From Phytophthora colocasiae (lineage: Eukaryota; Oomycota; Peronosporomycetes; Peronosporales; Peronosporaceae), in NCBI GenBank assembly GCA_018806915.1, contig JAGKQI010000059.1, forward strand, positions 1,550,001-1,614,000: a stretch of DNA of 64,000 nucleotides. Reading direction: 5' to 3'. Positions 60,965 to 64,000 of the stretch are shown piece by piece (positions within the stretch are counted from its first letter, which is position 1; the number at the start of each line of letters is the position of its first letter). The translations under genes and the position numbers were made by a program. The notes beneath the pieces are model-generated. The model made no database searches. It was not told the origin of the DNA and saw only the letters and a list, made by a program, of their open reading frames with translations.

Positions 60965-63427
60965 TTATCGCAGGCCTTCCACCCGATCGCACATTTGATC
61001 CCATGATCCAGCCGTGATCAAGATATCGTCGATGTATGATCTCCGACCTAGCACCGACGGACGACCGGGATCTTCCGGGATCCCTGATTCGAACACATCC
61101 GCAGAGCCTTCCACATCTCCGGACTGGGAGATCTTCAGAAATCCATATAGGGCATTGTCCACAAGGCGTTGATAGATCTGAGGAGCGTTCTTCAGCCCGA
61201 ACGGCATGCGATTCCACTCGAAAAGGCCAAATGGAGTGATGAAAGCCGAGATCGCGCGAGCTCGATCGGTCATTGATACGACCCAGAATCCACTCGCCAT
61301 GTCTAATGAACAATACCACAGAACCTTGTCAAGATCTTCTAACAGGTCATTGATCAAAGGCATCGGGTAGATCATCAGCCTTGTGAGACCGTTCACCAGC
61401 CGATAATCGATACATAGTCGGATGTCTACACCGTTCTTCTTGATGATCACCACGATCGGAGATGCCCATGGCGATGTCGATGGCCGAATGATCTTGGCAG
61501 CTAGGAGTCCTTTGATAAGATCCGATACTTTCTCGCGAAACTGTGGCGCCACCTTTCGGACTCGTTGTGCGATCGGCTTTGCATCACCCACGTCGATATC
61601 GCATATAACACCCTTGGCCGCTGGAGGAAGTGCGTTTCCCTTTCCGATCAGGAGATGTCGCTTCTTCCAAATATTCTGTCGAAGTTTCTCGATCTCCTCC
61701 GGGGTAGCCGATCCCGGATTCCCTACTTGCAGATCTTCAATCCTGACTTCTTCGGTGGTGGAGATCTGGATCTCTGGTACTACTGCGAGATTATCGGCTA
61801 GATCTTCGGTCGAAAAATCACCACTTTCGTGTAAGTGGGTCTGATCAGCGTTCTCGATCCCTTCAGGAGATGTCGGATCCGGTTCATCCGTTGATTGATC
61901 ACGCAGCCTATCGTCCTTGGCTGTCAAGATCGGGGTGTCTTTAACCCTGGGGACGGCATCGGCGTCGGATTCATGTTTGATCTCGATTTGAAAATCTGGT
62001 TTTTCTGTTTTTTCCTCGATCTCTTTTTCGCATGTCCGATCTGTCCGATCTGGGGCCTGATCTGGCAAGCTCTCATTCGTCTCAGTCTCACCGCCCCCAG
62101 CTTCGCCACTCGGGGTCTTGTCGGAACTGATCGTGATCGGTGGGGTATCCATGGGATACGGTTGGGGATCGATGAATGCGACCTTGACTTCGGCTGTATC
62201 GGTTGGTGATCGCGGTTCCGGTGTCGATATTGGTGCAGGATCAGGGTCGGTCCTGGTTGCCCCACCTCGGCGGAGTATGGATCGCGGCGTAACGTAGGTC
62301 GGCCGTTCGACCGACGGTAAGGGGATCTCCACGGATTCCTGAGGTTCTGGTCTTGCGTCCACAGTCGCTTCTAGAGCTAGATTCTGCCACTCCATGTAAC
62401 GTCGGGATCCGATCGACACAAACCCGGGGAATCGAGGCACTTTTTCCTGATCAAGTACCATTCCAACATGTAATCTGTGATCCAGTCGTAAAATCTTCTC
62501 GCTCAAATTCGTGATCACTAAGTACCGAGTTCGGCCGGGTCCATTCACCACTGTAGGTACCCATTGGTCGCCTCTGGTCACCCACAATTTTTCTGTCGCC
62601 GATAATTTCACTCTCGATGCGATCTCTTCAGATCCCCCAACTGGGATATGTAGATCTTCCTCCAATTTTACCGATCTTACCTTCTCCCCGTATAATCTCT
62701 TGCGACCACTAAGTGGGATCCCCACTTCATTAGGTAAGCACATCGATCCCTTCGCCAGATCCATCCGGACTCCAGCCGGGATCATGAAATCCATACCCAG
62801 GATCGCATCTTGCCCGGATAGATCCCCGATCCAAATATCGAAAAAGTAGACCAAGTATCCCGCAAGCGTGATCTTGATCCTCGTTCTTCCCTCGGTGGTG
62901 TACACATTATCACCGATCCCAACACACTCCTGTCTCTGACTAGTGTCAAAGTGGCACCCAACCTTACGAGCAAAGGCGGTATCCAAGATGGATACCTCGG
63001 CGCCAGTGTCCAGGAGCAAGATCGCTCTTTCGTGATTGATCTTGCCTGAGATCTTGGCTTGGCGGAACCATTTTCCGGGTGCGTGGTATTTCCAATACCC
63101 CCTGGACTCTCCTTCCTTGAGATCCAGAGCCACTTCCGCACCAGATCGCGAGAACTCATCGATCCGGGGAAGACTCGCGATCTTAGCAGTATATGAATGC
63201 AACTTACATGTATTACCGCGCAGATCCGAATTCTCCCTATCTTGATCTCTCGATTTCTTGTTCACATATGCATAGATGCAGTACTCAGAACGCTCGGCTC
63301 GTACCGGTTTCCAAACCGGCGAGCGTCCTAGTTTAACATCTTCTCCACCTTCTCGGGGAACAATCCGGCATGTCGGGTCGGGTCGTACCACTTGCGGATC
63401 TGGTTGTAGAATTCTTCCATGGGGCAT
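60965..63427 (-). CDS. Protease and reverse transcriptase of retrotransposon 2 (-1 frame of Gag)
   Basis: The frame lies in -1 register relative to Gag and overlaps its end by 100 nt. A protease (LLLDTGAEVSILDTAF, later DAILGMDFM) is followed by a long acidic spacer. RT then follows with SPIVVIIKKNGVDIRLCIDY, CSLDMASGFWVVSM, FEWNRMPFGLKNAPQIYQRL and the active-site box YIDD. The real N-terminus of pol would come from frameshifting at 63331-63337, after which it reads VKLGRSPVWKPVRAERSE. It ends early at 60965 through a frameshift in the RT palm/thumb region. Confidence 0.88.
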   Translation of the reverse strand: MPHGRILQPDPQVVRPDPTCRIVPREGGEDVKLGRSPVWKPVRAERSEYCIYAYVNKKSRDQDRENSDLRGNTCKLHSYTAKIASLPRIDEFSRSGAEVALDLKEGESRGYWKYHAPGKWFRQAKISGKINHERAILLLDTGAEVSILDTAFARKVGCHFDTSQRQECVGIGDNVYTTEGRTRIKITLAGYLVYFFDIWIGDLSGQDAILGMDFMIPAGVRMDLAKGSMCLPNEVGIPLSGRKRLYGEKVRSVKLEEDLHIPVGGSEEIASRVKLSATEKLWVTRGDQWVPTVVNGPGRTRYLVITNLSEKILRLDHRLHVGMVLDQEKVPRFPGFVSIGSRRYMEWQNLALEATVDARPEPQESVEIPLPSVERPTYVTPRSILRRGGATRTDPDPAPISTPEPRSPTDTAEVKVAFIDPQPYPMDTPPITISSDKTPSGEAGGGETETNESLPDQAPDRTDRTCEKEIEEKTEKPDFQIEIKHESDADAVPRVKDTPILTAKDDRLRDQSTDEPDPTSPEGIENADQTHLHESGDFSTEDLADNLAVVPEIQISTTEEVRIEDLQVGNPGSATPEEIEKLRQNIWKKRHLLIGKGNALPPAAKGVICDIDVGDAKPIAQRVRKVAPQFREKVSDLIKGLLAAKIIRPSTSPWASPIVVIIKKNGVDIRLCIDYRLVNGLTRLMIYPMPLINDLLEDLDKVLWYCSLDMASGFWVVSMTDRARAISAFITPFGLFEWNRMPFGLKNAPQIYQRLVDNALYGFLKISQSGDVEGSADVFESGIPEDPGRPSVLGRRSYIDDILITAGSWDQMCDRVEGLR
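63296..63337 (-). promoter_or_regulatory. Predicted -1 ribosomal frameshift signal at the gag-pol junction
   Basis: On the minus strand the last Gag codons are TTA AAC followed by TAG, forming the slippery heptamer G-TTA-AAC (63337-63331) in the correct phase. After a spacer of about 6 nt comes a stem-loop: CCGGTTTGGAAACCGG (63319-63304) inside a GCTCG/CGAGC outer stem. The -1 frame continues directly into the pol sequence VKLGRSPVW. Slippery sequence, spacing and structure all fit known -1 frameshift sites. Confidence 0.8.
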
Positions 63428-64000
63428 TCTCCAGCTTCATGGATCTCCCCACAACCACGGCAGGTATACAGACAGCGATCCGTTGGGTGACCCCTCTTCC
63501 CGCACTTTTCACAAGTTAGACGTCTCCAGCAGTCCAGATCCGTATGCTTCCGCGATCCACAGTGTGAACAGCGACCTCGATCGTGGTCTGACGTACCCCT
63601 GCGATCCGCGATCCGGCCTCGATCTTGCGCGTTCACCTGCGATCGCGACTGATCCTGTTGGTGGGGAACGCCCCCAGTGCCGATCTGCTTGTCTTCCGAC
63701 GCGGCAAGATATATCCTCCGGAGATCGCCTTCAGAATCAGATCCGTCCGATCCGGATACTTCCTCTGATTCCGAGCTCGGATCTTGGGCTTGATCGCCCG
63801 TACCACCGCTCGGGTGGGTGCCGCCGGGCACTGGCCGGTGCCTTTTGTCTGTACTTCGATCCGAACGCAGATTTACGTTGTCTGCTTTTTCGCCCGTTCC
63901 CGGGCACGAAGTACCTCCTCCAGTTCATCGACGTCGCTCAGTCGGAGTAGGGTCAGCCGATCAGCTAACTCCGGATCTCCCAATGTCTCGATGTAGTGGT
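63328..64000 (-). pseudogene. Gag C-terminus with three zinc knuckles, retrotransposon 2 (partial)
   Basis: From the window edge one frame encodes the end of the capsid (HYIETLGDPELADRLTLLRL, DELEEVLRARERAKK). It breaks at a stop near 63874, and the next frame runs to 63328. That frame holds three Cys/His knuckles: CSHCGSRKHTDLDC, CEKCGKRGHPTDRC and CRGCGEIHEAGEC. The first two are perfect CX2CX4HX4C; the third has CX2CX3HX4C. Zinc knuckles package the element RNA. The frame ends ATG TTA AAC TAG at the frameshift site. The N-terminal part lies outside the window. Confidence 0.82.

Larger units (their letters stand above)
53386..64000 (-). mobile_element. Ty3/gypsy retrotransposon 2 with dual RNase H, chromodomain and an antisense gene (5' end outside window)
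   Basis: Minus-strand order from the window end: Gag C-terminus with three zinc knuckles, protease, RT, RNase H, second RNase H, integrase, chromodomain, then an antisense gene and the 3' LTR (53386-54082). The 5' LTR lies beyond 64000. The copy is damaged by several frameshifts in pol and in the antisense gene. GATC is strongly over-represented throughout. Ty3-type elements with an added archaeal-type RNase H are known from plant Tat/Ogre elements and have been reported in oomycetes; placement in the oomycete group is inferred from architecture. Confidence 0.9.

Overview
The window looks like nuclear DNA of an oomycete, most likely Phytophthora or a close relative. The evidence is three Crinkler (CRN) effector genes with the LFLAK motif, oomycete-type Ty3/gypsy retrotransposons, mariner-like, hAT and Tc1/IS630-like transposon remains, compact genes with 62-76 nt GT-AG introns, and a Seven-nucleotide-initiator-like core promoter. 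I see no rRNA gene, no complete tRNA gene and no CRISPR array.

Layout. (1) 1-13.7 kb: the LTR of a GATC-rich Ty3 family, enlarged by about five tandem copies of a ~583 bp segment. A second, unrelated Ty3/gypsy element (617-10366, minus strand) is nested in its first copy. That element has nearly identical LTRs but broken genes. A truncated internal piece of the first family follows (13037-13690). (2) 13.7-20.6 kb: transposon and effector debris (Tc1/IS630-type transposase fragment, CRN fragment, orphan secreted-protein exon, a TIR element), then a large inverted repeat made of two CRN copies. The left copy carries an in-frame stretch resembling a pogo/DDE_1 transposase. (3) 20.6-52 kb: a host gene island with Old Yellow Enzyme, a small membrane protein, an ANKRD13-like protein with a GOLD-like domain, an intact mariner-like transposon, a coiled-coil protein, a TPR protein, a Claspin/Mrc1-like checkpoint protein, two paralogous Cys-rich membrane proteins, a multicopper oxidase, a PLD3/4-like phospholipase D, the ribosome-biogenesis factor NOM1/Sgd1, three maltose-acetyltransferase-like paralogues, a CRN gene with an in-frame stop, and a frameshifted coiled-coil gene. 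(4) 52.5-64 kb: a hAT transposase remnant cut by a second Ty3/gypsy element (53386 to beyond the window end). This element encodes Gag with three zinc knuckles, protease, RT, a catalytically degenerate RNase H, an additional intact RNase H, integrase and a chromodomain. It also carries a separate spliced gene on the opposite strand between pol and the 3' LTR.

The strongest unusual signals are in the second element: a textbook -1 frameshift signal at the gag-pol junction (slippery GTTAAAC followed by a stem-loop), two RNase H domains of which only the second keeps its catalytic residues, an antisense intron-containing gene, and roughly nine-fold GATC enrichment. Also notable are the transposase segment inside a CRN open frame, and a 69 bp tRNA-like insertion with an 18 bp target duplication that rewrites the end of the TPR gene.

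All coordinates come from reading the sequence and translations by eye. Splice sites are predictions from frame continuity and GT/AG signals. Start codons were moved to the first plausible ATG where an open frame began at a non-ATG codon.
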